Positions 44,958 to 60,000 of a stretch of DNA of 64,000 nucleotides are shown here, one piece after another (the stretch's first letter is position 1; every line of letters starts with the position of its first letter). The stretch is from Echinometra lucunter (taxonomy: Eukaryota; Echinodermata; Echinoidea; Camarodonta; Echinometridae), in NCBI GenBank assembly GCA_029962745.1, contig CM057153.1:38102307-38166306 (forward strand), written 5' to 3'. Under the pieces are notes generated by a model. It made no database searches and was not told where the DNA came from. It saw nothing but the letters and a program-made list of their open reading frames with translations. Both the position numbers and the translations under genes were made by a program.

Positions 44958-44965
44958 TCTGGCCA

Positions 44966-47381
44966 TTGGCTTTATGGAGAGGGTTGGGGATATATAGGGT
45001 GGTATTTTTCTAAGAAAAGTAACAAAAAGGCATTTATCATATTATTTTTAAGGAAGATGTTAAGGAGCCTGGGATTTATGAATCAAATAAATCCGATTTA
45101 CATTTCGGTGGAACATTTTCTTTTTCATATGCTATAATTTCCGAGAAGTGAAATCTTTGATGTGTGCGTGTTAGAGTGAGAGAGAGAGAGAGAGAGAGAG
45201 AAAGATAGAAAACAAAAGAGATTTGTGCATTTCAAAGCAGTGAAAACTTACATGTCAATATCCATTTTGAAGTTCATCCGAAAAGAAAAAGTCGAATGAC
45301 AAATAAGAAAGAAATTAGAGTATGGTTAAAAGAAATTGGTGCTGATATTCTTAAAGAATTCTTAACCTAATTCAAAAGGTAGAAAACATACAGATAAGAT
45401 ATATGGAATATATCGGGAGTGACAAGAGAGTGATTTAATCCAAACAAAACAATAGGGTGGCAGGATCATGTGTAATGGGTTCCTGCATCACGTGTACCGT
45501 GAAAACTAAATGGACAGGATATCGTTTCGTATCCACACATCTTTCAAAAACGCTCGCATATTTAAAATGCTTATCTGCTTATGGAGTATGTAATAGAGAC
45601 GCACAGAGGAGAGAAAAAATTCTCTTTCAGACCAGCAGGCGCAACCTAAATTCGACTTTTAAGTACTAGTATCATTTCGACAAAGCCTTTTTTATCCTCG
45701 ATCGAGATATTTCAAGCTAAATGTCAGAACGATCCTGGAAGATTATTTATGATACTTAATGCATCTGCAGTTCTCAAAAGAACATTTGGAAAGACGAACC
45801 TTCATGCACGCAAAGATATGTTTCACCCTGGCCAGTGCCTCCATCGTTTGCGGAGTATGGCGCTTTTGGATTACAATCGGATTCTGTTCCACTACCATTT
45901 CTCTCTCTCTCTCTCTCTCTCTTGATGTTGCGTTAAGTAGCCGCCGTCAAAACCAATTTTAGAAATATGTTTTCAAAAACTACATCCAAGGCATCAAGCT
46001 GTGTACCCTGAATTCTGAAAATTTTACAAAGAAAACAATATTTGTCCATGTCTGATTCAGACATAACACTTTATATGGTAAGAAAAATATCTCGTATAGG
46101 TATGCATATACTCCCTTGGGAGACTCGAGATGACTTCATCGATTTGCAGCGACTGCAATAGACCCCCTCCCCCCCCCCCCCCATCTCCCTCCTGGTGCCT
46201 CTTACACCCTTTCTACCCATACCATTTATGGTTATTTTTCCCCGATCTTACGATACAGTTTATCATGATACATAGACAAAAGCAATGAGATAATGATAAT
46301 GATAAAATAGATAAAATAAAAATTATAATGAAATGAAAAAAAAAAATCCTAAATCTCCTTGTCTCATCAATATTCCTTGACTTAAATGTATGTTCTTTCT
46401 GCTATCGCCTCTTTCCCGCGTTCTATGTGGTTATCCCTCCCTCCCTCCCTCCCTCCTGTCTCTCTCTCTCTCTCTCTCTCTCTCCCTCTCTCCCCATAAT
46501 GTACATTCCGTATTCTTCTCATCTTCTGCCTATAGTTACATGTATGTTCCTTTACCTCTCTCCATCGATTAGTAGATTCGCCTCCCCCCAAAAAATCATG
46601 TTTAAATGCATGTCTCTTTTATGATCATATAATTTCATACATAGTTAGTCTGATTTCTGTAGTGACGTCGAATATTTCGCTCTACTTCATAACCAGAAAG
46701 TCTTCACGAGAGTCAAGAAATTATGTCAAATTTATTTTGATCTGAAGCAAAGAGGCGCATTCCTCCCCCCCCCCCTCCCCTTTAGCTCCATGGTAAACCG
46801 CATGCCTCTCCCCTCCCCCCCCCCCCCCCCCCCCCCCATCTCGTTCCTTTTGGACTTTGCAGTCAAGATAAGTCAACAGTAACGGAAGGGGTGACCTACC
46901 GTTTCCTCGCTTACCGCTGAGTCCTAGCCATGTATATCCGGGGATCTAAATACGATGACACATCGGTGCATCTCACAACCTAACCTCACCTAAATTTCAG
47001 TATGTACATGTACATAAGATGATAGTTCAACATAAACTGATTGAACTTTGGTATACAGACATAATGGAAGGAATGGCTGCAATGCATGAAATGACTGAGG
47101 GGACTAACTGATACTTTACAGCTCTATGCAGAGGATACAGGTAAGTTTTATGGAAATTTGCTTGATAGTTTAGGATGTTCCACAGTTTACACTTTATTCG
47201 ATACTGACATTTAGTGAGCGTGTTGTCCAACATTAAACCAGCACGAACAGTGATAATGTTGTAGTCAAACTTATTTTGAAAGCATTCTTTTGGTTCAAGT
47301 TTAAGCATTAGCGTGGACAAAATTAAGGATGGCCCCTTAATTTGGGGGTATGGGTATTAGATTTGATTTGGTTGGTGGACT
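44966..47381. other. Intergenic, microsatellite-rich
   Basis: Contains (GA)n at 45178-45202, (CT)n at 45899-45922 and 46457-46487, and C tracts near 46166, 46765 and 46818. No gene recognised; the promoter and any non-coding first exon of the NWD1-type gene should be in or near this stretch. Confidence 0.5.
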
Positions 47382-47802
47382 ATGCACAAGCTATTAAACA
47401 TGTTTATTACGATATCATTTAGACCGGAATTAGCCTTATGGAACAAGATTCTCCAGTATGTACATCATCAAATTCTCTCCCCCCCCCCCCCTTTCTCAAA
47501 TTTCTCGTCGTTTTTTACCAAGCTCTAACCTTCGTTGCTCGCTGATTATTTTCTCTCCATCCTTTCCATCAGAGGTGTTAAACCCGGTACAGGTTAATAG
47601 ATGCACAAGCTATTTACTATTTTTATTACGATATCAATTAGACCAGAATTAGCGTTATGGAGCAAGATTATCCGATAAGTGCATCATCAAACTTACCCCC
47701 CCCCCCCTCTTTCGTCATTCATGACAATATTTCATGTTTTTACCAAGCTCTAAGCTTCAGTGATCACTGATTATTTTATCTATATCTCAAATTATCCTCA
47801 CA

Positions 47803-47842
<40 letters not shown>

Positions 47843-47880
47843 ATCCTTTCCATCAGAGGTGTTAAACCTGATACAATGGA
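47382..47880. repeat. Tandem duplication including the exon-1 acceptor of the NWD1-type gene
   Basis: Two diverged copies of about 220-280 bp start with ATGCACAAGCTATT at 47382 and 47601. Each ends with CCATCAG|AGGTGTTAAACC, a splice acceptor and exon start. Only the second copy has the ATG (47876); the first reads GGTACAGG there. The second also gained a CT microsatellite (about 47805-47834) that lengthens its polypyrimidine tract. Confidence 0.8.
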
Positions 47881-48005
47881 GGACGAACCTTCACCCACCC
47901 TGCCGGCGGGATCGGCGTTTGAAGCCCTGGTCAGGGGTGAGACAGAGGCCCTTCCAGAGCAAGAATCCAACACTGTGAGAATCTTCTTAAGTTCAACCTT
48001 CACAG
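47876..48005 (+). CDS. NWD1-type exon 1
   Basis: ATG at 47876, 43 codons plus one base, donor ACAG|GTAAAT. It encodes an acidic/Pro start and the TVRIFLSSTFT strand that opens the NWD1/NPHP3-type N-terminal domain; the next exon completes the Asp of the FTD motif. An acceptor at 47856 implies an untranslated exon upstream. Confidence 0.85.
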
Positions 48006-51000
48006 GTAAATGATATTAAAGTTTACCAATGTCCTAAATACAGAGGAACAAGTACAGTGATGAATAGTTTCTCATCCTATGCCTTCTAACCTCAGGAGTT
48101 CGGATAATTTTTCGTTTGATACAATCCCGGTATTCGAAATTGTGTAGTTTATATTATTCATGATGGCGGCTGGGAATGTGATGTATAGTGTTCAGTGTTA
48201 GCCCCTTCCTTTCACTGTATTTCAATCTTTCTGTCTCTCTCTCTCTCTCTCTCTGTCTTTCTCCTTCTACGTCCCTCTCTCTCTCTCTTTCCTTTTCTCT
48301 TTTTTGTTTCTGCCTCTTCCCTTCTCTTTCATCCTTCCACTGGGCCGTATCGATAAAACTCTACGCCTAGCAAATGTTTTTCTAACCTTCTGCTTGTATC
48401 TTTAGATATTCCAAATAATTATTTGCTAGCAAAAAGAAGCAGAAGCTTGTTTCCTCGACAGCATGAGCTAACATTCCTCTTCAAATTTTCCTGAAAATCA
48501 AAATCAAAGGTTTTGTTCTTGTACACAAAGGCTTGTCGGATTAGGAAATGTCTGTATGAAAAGGAGGAATTTTCTTTCTTCAACAAGCATTTGCCTGATT
48601 TTTGCAAGCTCCTAGCTCTCCTAGAAGCTCACGCTTTTCCTTGCAAAACATGATGTAAATTACCAGTCATCATTTTTTAATTTGAAATCTGCCCTCACTT
48701 TCTTTCAAAAACCATTAGTAACCCGAAACATGTGTTTATCTTCAGTTTCAAAAGTTTGTTATAAAATTGAATATTAAAACCATTTTGGTTATATTTAAAA
48801 GCAGTAGGTACGTTTTCTGCATCAAATTTGGAAAGTGAGCGAGGAATAATACTTTCGACAAGGCTTACGCATCGGAGCACAAATCTCCTTTGTACCATTT
48901 TCATGAAGGCATTTTGATCTGATGTTTGAGTACATAAACTGTTGTAAACTTTCAAACAACCACCTGGCAAACACTTACATTGCAATACTGGGCCCTAGAA
49001 ACATTTAACTGATAACGTTTTATATAATAAGAGCCCAAGGAGATGCCCATTCAGAACAATTTTTGAATCGCAGACTGTGCACGAGCTATACCAGGTGTCC
49101 CAAAAAAGTTTAACGGCAGCTTATTTGCTTTCGAAAAGTATTTTTACATCAGCATGATCAGTGGGAGCATTGGGTAAGATCACTGAAACCGGCTACGACT
49201 CTATGCACTTTCATTTAGATGCAGTTATTTTCATTTATTTCGCATGTCTTGGGGGACCGATGAGAGTAGACTTGTCGAGAATAGCCTTTCAAAAGGCATG
49301 TACCATGGGTGGTAGAGAAGTTATCCGTCATGTCAGTTGCCACATGAAATAGCATACTGGACAACTGATTACTTCTCTACCACTCAGTATATTACTCCAC
49401 GATGATCAATCTCTCCCGTTCTATAGGCATGTAACATGTTACAATGGTTGAGGAAAGCCCATTGACATGAATGTTGCAATTAATCAAAAGAAACATGCCA
49501 TAAAAAGGAATGTTTTAGGAAAAAGGCATAGATGATCTCGGTATTTTTCTCTCTGATAGAAGATGTTTTACAAAAATGATGTTAAATATTTATATATATA
49601 TTATATTATATATATATAGTTTTTGAAGGCAAAGTAGGCCCCCTATACTGAAAATCCGCCTTTCCGCTTTTTGGGACACCCGGCATAGATCTCTGACCAG
49701 GGAAAGGGTCGGACACGAGTGATCGCTTAAGCATTTACATGTTTACGTGGGCATGATAAGTTCTTCTAAGCAAATGCTGCTTTTATCGATACTGCGTGTG
49801 TAGCTTATTTGACAACCTCCCACAAGGCATATTGTCATAGCATTTTTCGTACTATTTGTAAACGTAGGTCTATATCAAAAGAACTGTTGACTGTACCACA
49901 AGCTATAACCTCCCTGTACTCCGGTTCTGCAATATGGATAAATAATTATTCTTCCCAATCTCACTCACTGAACAAATAGCAAAGCCTGGAAAGAGTCAGG
50001 GTTACACGAAGTACAGTTTGCGGTTTGTCTCTGTCAGTGCAATTTCCGAACTATGTCCAAAAGACTGAACGCATTTTAAGAACAGTAGTATGTCGTATAT
50101 CACGATATTTAGTGACTTGAGTCAAGCCAGAAGCAATTTACATGGAAACCCAACATGCAGTTTGGTCTATTCATGTTAAGATTGTGCAATAAATCATGAT
50201 AAGCTTCCATAGTAATCCTTGCTGTTCATTATTTAAGGTCTAAAGTGATCAAAAGATAGGAACCCGCTATACATATTATTATTTCTCAAAGCAGAATTTT
50301 GATTTTATATCAAGTCCCACATTTCGTTGGCGTTTAGTTTATGAATGTCCTTGGTCAACCAAATTACTGTAATAATCATGAGATACAGTATAATAATGGA
50401 TATTTATATAACACACGAATCCACCAAACAAGGTGCTCAAGGCGCTCCCAATATTACCCCGGCTAAGCTAGGCTACCAATTTCAGTGCTCTCAGCTTTCA
50501 AGGATTAATGATTTCATCTCTAACTGTGGATATTTTGTATCATCTTAAAACCTTTAGTAATTGTAAACTTGATAACAAGGTGTTATTTTCAGCATTGCTG
50601 ATTGACTGATAAAACTATGTTCTAAATAGGTTTGGAAGTGATCGTGACGATTTACACAAGCAGCACCCCCCACCCCCCCCCCCCCCCCCCCATCTGCTAT
50701 GTACCCACAAACTCTCTCGAGACGAAGAAAAGGGTAGAAGAACATCGCATGGTAGAAAAACATTAAGCAAATAGGAAAGAATAGGAACGAAATACATGTA
50801 GTTTATTGAATATAAATTTTGGTTAAATGCAAGCCTTTGATTCGGAATACTAAAATCCAGATTTGGTTAAATACAATCATTTAATTCGGAATAAGTGCAA
50901 AAATCGGCTTCAAATCGTAGCCAATCGCAAGATTGGTGCCGTGACTGATCGCAAGTAAAGGTGCCGTGGTTGAGTGGTTTAAAGCGCTCGACAGGAGACG

Positions 51001-54000
51001 CGAATGTCGGAGGTTCGATCCCTGGCACGGCATTTATGCCCTTCAGGAAGGCATTTTTTTTTTAATTCTATATTGCTGTTTTATCGTATATCAAATAAAT
51101 TATTGTGCTATATGCATATTGATATCAACGGGTGTATGTGTTGTTTAAAAAAAAAAGAAGAAGACTGCTATGACGTCACTACGATTCGGAATTGACTTCG
51201 TTTTTATACATACAAAGAGGCTCGCGGTAGCCCGGAGTTGTAACTTTAGTATTCATACGACGCCTTGGAACTTTGGACGTTATGATTTTTCATGTTTAAA
51301 TGTTCATATCAAATACTATAAAAAATTTCCAAAATCGGATCGCAGACAGATCGGTATAGTGTGCGGTGGACTTCAGATAACCAAAGGGAGGCACATATTA
51401 TCAAACATTTTCACAAAAACTTTAAAAACTTTTGGGACCTCGTGACGGTCGTGGGGCTATTGGTGGTGCGGGTTGCGGCTTATATAATTTATCAGCCCAT
51501 TGGTATTTCGTTCTGCCCTTAAGCGAATTATGTCTATTATGGTATGTACTTCCTATTTAAAGTAACAGAACAATGCACAAACTCTTATCTTACAGACATG
51601 AAGGAGGAAAGAAATAAGTTAATGCAGGAAGTGTTTCCAAAGCTTCGACGGTATTGCCAGCAAAGGAAGCTAGAGTTTGAAGTGGTCGATATGATATGGG
51701 GTGTACGGGACAGTGCTACGGCAGATCATCTGACATCGTTCCTATGTCTCAATGAAATTGACAGATGCAAGCGCTTGTCCCAGGGACCATACTTTGTGGT
51801 AAGGGCTTGAATACACCTTCCTAATTATTCTTTGGAACTTTATGTAGTCCTAAAGAGGGTCTAAGCTTAAAGTGGACATTACGGAGGTACTATATTGGTA
51901 TTACTAAGCCATGTAGACTACAGTGATAGTTTTGCTTTGAGGAAGGTTTGTCCTTTCAGAGGTTCGTCACAGTATATCAACGTCCCACACAAGGATATTT
52001 TTTGTATTAAAAAAACAAACAAACATTCAAACCTTTAATGCATTTAGCTCCCCACCTTCCTTTCAAACTCCCTATATTGTTACGGACCAGGGTAATCCCG
52101 CATTGATTATACCACTCTTACTACAGGGATTTCTTGGCAACAAGTACGGCTACAGACCACTGAAATCAACCATACCTTCTCCAATGTTCCGGGAGCTAAA
52201 GCCATCATTTCACAAAACTACCGCGTCAACCAGGCCGATATCGATCTCCTGAGGGCGTGGTATACCGAGGATACTAACGCCGTCCCTTCCGTGTACGCCC
52301 TTCGACCTATCACCGCTCTTTTGCCGGACTACCACAACAAGAAGGAGCCCGAAAAGGAGAATGAGGCTAGGGATACGTGGTGGAAGATGTATGCGAGAAT
52401 GAGGAAGGTCTTTGATGAGTTTGCTGGGTCATCAGCAGCGGAAGAAGCGTATAGTGAGGAGGAGGTCCACTCCTTCATTATGTCTGGTAAATATTTCAGT
52501 CATTAATTTCTTTCTATGTTTATTTTTCAAAAGCTTAAAATTTAGCTGTAAATAGAAAATGTTATCTTTCACGACTTGCACATCATTGTCAGCACAGGAA
52601 GTACAAGATTAAGAGGAAATCAGCCTACGTGAATTAATATATCCATTCCAGCCATCTATCCGCACCTTTCTTCTATGGCATGATGATTCTATTGGCTATG
52701 AAAATAGTATTAACCAAAAAATTTTACCTGAATAATTTTTTATATCCAGGTTTTTCCCATGTCCACTGCTATTTTTGTTATGTGTATTTCGGGTATATTC
52801 CAGTGACAGAAGAAGAAATACGACATGCGCTGAAAGACAACACCAACATCCAAGAAACCTGCATCTTCTTCGTGCGAGATTTCCAGAATCTAGTGCCCTC
52901 GATCAAAAACAAAAGTGTGGTCGCCAACTACGCGGACGTTGAGACGACAACGTAAGTAGGCCTGTTGTAATAGTTTGAAAATGGTGGCTGTGGAGGGGGG
53001 GGGGTCAGAATAGTCGGTAACAGCTAAGACTAAAACAGTCGTTCGTAAATTTGATTTGAAGAATATTCCAAAAGACATTATCACAGTAATAACAAAATGC
53101 AGATTTGTTAAAAAAAAAAATTTACTCATTGCCAATCTACTGACTGAAATCATCTCTTGCCAATAATAAAAGCCTTCTGTTCCATAAAACTACATGAAGA
53201 GCATTCTTCTCTTCACTTTTTAAAACGTTTTTGTTGTGTAAACTGCTGCTGAATGGGGAAAGATATTGTGGTTATGGTATTTTACGTTGTTGTTTGGATG
53301 ACATTGTTTTGTTGAAATTTTTGTCTGTTTAGGGATCAAAACGACATTCAGTTCATGGAACTTCCCAAAGACAAGCTATCCCGACTGAAGACTGAGTACA
53401 TCCCCAGTGTTGTCCCATCGAAATCCATCAAGAAGTACAGTCTACCATGGACGGAGAAGGGTCTAGACCCTGCAGATTGTCCCGAACATGCCGAGTATCT
53501 GAATGAGATCTGCAAGGTCTTTGAAAGCAGTATGAAGGCTATGATCCACAAGAAACTAGAAGACCGTACAACTGCTAGTAAAGATCTGCTGAGGACAGAT
53601 ATGTACAAAGAACTCCTGCATCACGCGTCTTTCTGTAAAACCAAATGCAGGTGAGGGATTCATGATGACATTATGTCCAGTAATATATTGAAGGTATATC
53701 TGTTGTAAAATCATTGTAATAGTACAAAACCATTAAGCAAGAATCCATGAGTATTTTATATTTTCAAAGAAAATCCAGCCTTAGCATTTCTATTACAGAT
53801 TCCCAAGTTGCAATGGAGAAGAATGTTATGACGATTTTTAAAAAAATCCTTTCAATCATCATACCGCAATGTATCAAGAGGATTAAAGGTTAAGATACGC
53901 TTCTTCATGTTGCAGCACATTTCAAGGACGAGAGAAATTAATCAGCTCAATCCAGGCACGCCTCAGAGAAAACTTCAGAAGACCATTAGTCGTCCATGGT

Positions 54001-57000
54001 GTCTCTGGATCAGGAAAGACCTCCGTCATGGCCATGGTGGCCAGACACAGCAAGGAAATGGTTGGAAGGGACTGTGTGACTGTCCTACGATTCCTGGGAA
54101 CATCTGCACAGACCTCCTCCATACATATGACCCTTCAAAGCATCTGTAGACAGGTATTTACCATTGAGGATACCAGTAAGTTTGTTATGGTAAAGTAAGA
54201 ATGGAATCCTTAAACCAGATGAAACCAGTGACACCTTGTATACAAATGGTCTAACTGCAGACTTTGATCTTCAAAAGGCCTTTTTAAAAAGGCCTCGGGG
54301 AAAGTCTTTAAAAGCAATGTTGAATTAGACATCATCCTCTGGCTATTTCCCTTTTCATCGATCTCTTAACACTGTTTGAACCAAACTAATAGAGGCATCT
54401 CCATAATGGAGCGACTATTTCAATATAGGCCTAACCCCGTGGTACTGGTACAGAGAGGATTCCTGACTATCTACTGTGGACCCCTACTATGGACCCCTAC
54501 GAAAAACAGCATATGCTGATAGGGTGTTCCGTCCCACAAGTGGTAAATAAATAAATAAATTTAAAAAAAAAACTGTTGTCTTTTTATCAATCGAAATGCC
54601 ATATTATGAGAGAGAGTCCAAAGTTCTCCGAACTGCTATAAACGTTACGTGCTTTATTTTTTTCTTATACAGATCTGTTTTGCCTATGGTGTAGAACAAC
54701 CGACAGGTGAACATTTGGAGGATTTCTCAGAAACAGTTCAGACATTCAACACCCTGATAAAAAGCCTCCCATCCCAAGAGAAACCTCTTCTACTTATCTT
54801 AGACAGCATTGATCAGTTGGCCTCCAATAACAATGCCCATACGATGAACTGGTTGCCTAAAACCCTCCACGAAAACACCTACATAGTTGTATCAATGCTT
54901 GAAGAAGAGCACCAGTGCCTGTACAACATCAAAGTGAATTTGAAAGACACCAGGTGTTACATTCCAATGGACGCTGTCGGAAAAGACAATGGCCTTGCAA
55001 TCATGAAGAGTTTGCTCAAAAGCAAAGGAAGAACACTTACCAGTGAGCAGGTCAGCATTGCCACTGAAGCCTTCACGAAATGTCCCCAGCCTCTGTTCTT
55101 GAAACTGCTGTTCGAAGAATTTGTTACATGGCCATCTTTCAAGAAGACGGAAGAGATAAAGCTTCCTAGTACTGTTGTTGAAGCCATCTTGTCCTTGTAC
55201 AAAGATCTGGAGGATCGTCATGGCGAACTGTTTGTAGCTCATGCTCTTGGTTATCTAACTGCTGGCAAGAGTGGTTTGACAGAAGCAGAGATAGAGGATG
55301 TCCTTTCTTGCGATGACCAGGTTCTCAATGACGTCTACCAGTACTGGGATCCTCCTGATGAAGATGTTGTTCGAATCCCCCCATCCCTCTGGAAGCGACT
55401 ACGCTTGGACATCGACGAATTCATAACTGAACGGCAAGCAGGTGGAAAGACTGTGATTGCGTGGTATCATCGACAATTTATTGACACTGCTCGGAAGAAG
55501 TACCTTGGTGATTCAAATATTATGGAAGCTCGGCACCTTCTACTTGCAGATATGTTTAGGGGAGAGTACAGTGATGGTGCCATCAAACCGATCAGACTTC
55601 ACGGTCGCAACAAAAACTTCCCAAGAGCAGATCGTCAAGCAGCCGCTCAGCCGTTGATGTTCGGAGAAGATGTGTTCAATTTGCGTAAGTTGCAGGAGCT
55701 TCCCTACCACCTCATGCAATGTAAACCTAGTAATGGCATTCCAGAAGGTTTGATCAAGTACGTCATGTACAACTTCGAGTGGATTCTGACGAAGTTGAGA
55801 GCTCTAAATTTCATAGAGCTCATTGTTGATTTCGTGCAGTATAATGATGAGAGTGCGCTACTGATAGATGCGCTCTACCTGTCCGGCAGCAATATCAAGG
55901 AAGATGCATTCTCATTAGCAGGGCAACTTATCGGTCGGTTGTCCGATTTTTCCGATGTGTATCCAAACGTTGGAAGGCTACTTAATGAAGCAAAGGCCTG
56001 GATACAAACAACTTCTCGACCTCTGATCATTCCCAGAGGAGCATGCCTCATCCCTCCCGGAGGGCAGTTGAAAGCATCCCTTGCAGGTCATCCGAGTAGA
56101 GTAGAAGCTATTGCCTTTGCTAGTTCTGCAGGTGTCCTTGTGACTGTCTGCAAAGACAATGACGGGCAACCAATGGCAAATGTGTGGGATGAATCGAAGA
56201 CAGAACTCATTCACACCCTCGAGATAAAGGCTAAGCAGAAAGCTTCTGGAAAATTAACACTTGTTGTCAGCCCTGATGAGAAGCATGTTATCTTTGGTTG
56301 TCAGGTTCTTGGCATGTTCGAACTCTCTAGTGGTGAAATGGCATGCAAGCTAGAAACCGGTAGGAACCATGCTATCACTTCATTCCAGATACAAGATGAT
56401 GGGTCTCTGGCCATATCTGGAGCAGAGAAAGGCACGAATGTGTACCTATGGGATTTGAAGAGCGGACAACTTCTGACTACTTTGAGTCATCCAGCAGCTG
56501 TGCACTTCGTCTTTTACGAAGGTAACTCGGAAATCATGTCAGTATGTCAGGACGGGCGAATCAGACGATGGTCCATCGAAACCAAGGAATGCATCAAAAG
56601 TCTTGAGGTTCACAGGGCTGGTGATATCAGGGAAGCTCTACAAGCAGCATCCATCAAGACCCTTATCACAGGAGGTAGCGACGGAACCATCAAGTTATCT
56701 AATTATCTAGGTGAAGAAAGCGATCCCATCAAAATACTCAAAGGACACAAGAAAGCCATTTCCTGCTTCTTGGTCTTGTCAAATAAGCGCCTTGCTTCTG
56801 GGTCTGGGGACTCCACGGTTTTTATCTGGGATATGAAAACAGGAAATGCTTTGTTGACGTTCAAAGGTTAGTGATTTCTTTGTCGCGATACCATATTTTT
56901 CTTTTAAAACACTTTCGGTCATTTTCACTGAAATCTTACATTATCCATGGATACATGCTCGTTTACATTACCGGAACTGCAAAAGTGTAGTCAAGTTCAG

Positions 57001-60000
57001 CATTTCCCTTTATTTTTTTTTAAAACTTCTTATTCTAATATTAACCTAATGTAAGCTCTTGATAATCTGATGAACACATCAGAAGGTCTTCAGAATTCTC
57101 GATTTTTCTTTATTTAGGTCATGTTGGCATGATTACGTCTCTGTGGTATGGCCCAGCGAATCCAATTGATGCCAACTCACAAGAGATTCTACTGACTGGA
57201 TCCAAGGATGATTGCCTAAGTGTATGGAGTCTTAAAACTGACGACACTGGCAATTCCCTCATCACTACCCTGGAGGGACATTCATCCTGGATTTCAGATG
57301 TAACAGGATCAAGCAGTCAGAAAATCTACTCTGCATCTAATGACAAGAGTGCGAAAGTGTGGGACTACACAAGAAAAACTGTGAGTTTTAAATCTCTGTG
57401 GCTTGAACTTGAAAAGCAAATGACAAATCATGCTTTTTTTTCCTCTTTTATTTATAAGCATAATAATAGTTGGACAACCATACCAAATAAAAGAAAAGAG
57501 ACATTTTTGAATGGCAGTTGTGATGCTGTTTGGAGTAGTGTGTCACTTCTTGTCTGTGTATCATTTGTCGCCAACCTTTCAGGTAATAAAAAGGGAGAGG
57601 CATAAAGAGCACGCCTTTGGACTACTCTTTGGACCAGACAAATCAACAGTCATCACCAGTGGCCAAGAATCCACTGTCAAATTTTCAAGGTTCCATGACT
57701 GCCAAGTGATAAGACGAGAAACTGGGTTTGCATACACTCTCCTGGTGAGTAGCGATGGCAAAAAGCTGGTTGGTGGAATGGTAGATGAAGGCGTGGCTCG
57801 TGTCTGGGATATTGACCAATCCGAGGACAGCAATGCTGCGTTCGATCTTGAAGGTCATAAAAAGGACGTTGTGTGCATAGCCGAGGGACATGATGGTGAA
57901 ATCATCACGGGGTCACTTGACATGACAGTAAAAGTTTGGTCCTTGAAGAACAGATCTTGTAGGAAAACTCTGGAAGGTAATTTAATTGTTAAGTTCTTTA
58001 TAAAGGTCAGAACAAGGATAATACGTTAGTCCGAAAACTATGCAAAAGTGACATCTAGCGTTTTTTATCGTTGAAATGGCTTTCAACTACAGAAGTAATT
58101 GCAAGCACTAAACAATTATCATTAAATTTCTTTCTTTCTTCTTCCTTTTTTTTTTTTTTTTTTGGTTGCGTATATCACTTTTGCATGAATAAGATTGAGA
58201 TTGATTCCAAAATCTAAATTTGTTCTGCAAGTACCTTGCATGTTTACTTGAATAAATCTTGATAAAAACGGAGCAATCTTTAAAAAAAAATCAACAACGA
58301 TATCCACTCATTTTTAATGGTTCCAAACTCGCTCCTGTTACATATTAACGCATTATTACTGTTGTTATTGTTATCATCATCATGATCATCATTATTGTAT
58401 GATCATCAGTGTTGTCACTGTTTTCATCATTATTTTTAACTTTGAACTTTGTTTATTTTCATTTTAAACAAATACAAATAAAAAATACCATCATTGTAAT
58501 AACCAGGAGTATAATGAAAATTTTACATTAGCATTACATCTGAAATAAACATAGAACAGTGTAAATGACATGCGATAAACAGAAAAGCAAAATAGTTACA
58601 TATGAACCTTGATTTATATTCTGAGGAAATTGAGGGGTCCACTTAAAAGCACAGATTGTAGTTTGTGGACCCCTCAAAATAGAAACAGCATGCAGACAAA
58701 AGGCGAAGTCTTCACAAATAGCAAGAAAGGGAGAGATAGTGGCGAACAGAGACATTATAACTAGAACAGTGAATACTGGAAAAAAGGCGTAGAAGTATGA
58801 AATTATTTGATAAGGAAAGAATAAATGAAAGAAAAAAACAACTGAATGAAATGAACGAAAAGAAAGAGAATGGAAAGAAGAAAAGGGAAAGAGGGTTAAT
58901 CCATATGGGCTGCATATGGATTGGGGAGGATGAGTAAGAAATAGCGAGCGCACAAAATCATTGGGAAATTTAAAGAAAAAAAAAATAGCGAGTGGTGATG
59001 ATTTCATAGTGATGATTATATGATTGTAATAGGATTATAACAATGAATATGTGGTTGTAATAAGAAAGTATTTAATATTCTTTTAAAGGTGTTTAGAGTA
59101 ATTTTCATTAGGTTTCCTAGGCCAATTTCACTTTTTTTTTTCAGTCCATTCGATAAAGCGTTCATTCAATTTAGCAACAAAAAAAAATCGTTTACCAGTA
59201 TTCTGTTATTTCAAAAATGTATCGAAGTATCAGTTAAACGTTTCGAGCAAGGGATTTTGCTTTTCTGTCATCAAATTCATCTCTGTGCAATTCTAATTCA
59301 AATTCGTCTGCGAATTCAAATTCGAATTCATATTCATCATTCAAATTCGTCAAATGGGCAGTGCAATTCGCAACATGTTTATTCATATTGATATGCCTTT
59401 AGGTAATCGAACTATTATGTTTAGAATTTTCCTGAAATATATGTAGTATCTAATCAAAAGTTGTGTATAAAATTTCCTTGAAAAAATGGCGCTGATTTCG
59501 ATTTTCATTTCCTCTTCGAGTCAATAATAGCAGTTCATCTAACTTCGTTTACATGTAATTTCCCTGAAAAAAGATTGATTTTGAGTCCATATATAGTAGT
59601 TAATGGAACTGTTTTGTTTAGCATTCTCCAGAAAACAGAAAAGCTCTGATTTCAAATATCATTTCCTCCTTGAGCAGTTGAGTCCATAATTTTTTTTAAA
59701 GGATGGATTGCAATCTACACATTTTTTCTAACTCACGCAAGAATTACCTCAAAGATTAATTTGAAAATATGGGTCTATTTTGAAGGATACGAATTGATGT
59801 GTCTCCCCGAGGAATGGGTGAAGGCCACAACTTAAGATAACCAGCTTTTACATATGCTTTTGATCATCTAACTTTAAGGTATTCAAAGTACTCATACTTA
59901 GAATTCAAATTTCAAATTCGTTTTTATTGATTTCCTACAGAAAGAAAGGAAATACATCGGCATTGCATAGGGATTTTTACAAAAAAGAAGAAATAATACA

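Noticed and set aside
54892..55242. Minus-strand open frames over the large NWD1-type exon
   Set aside because: Shadow frames; the plus strand has the conserved NACHT motifs.
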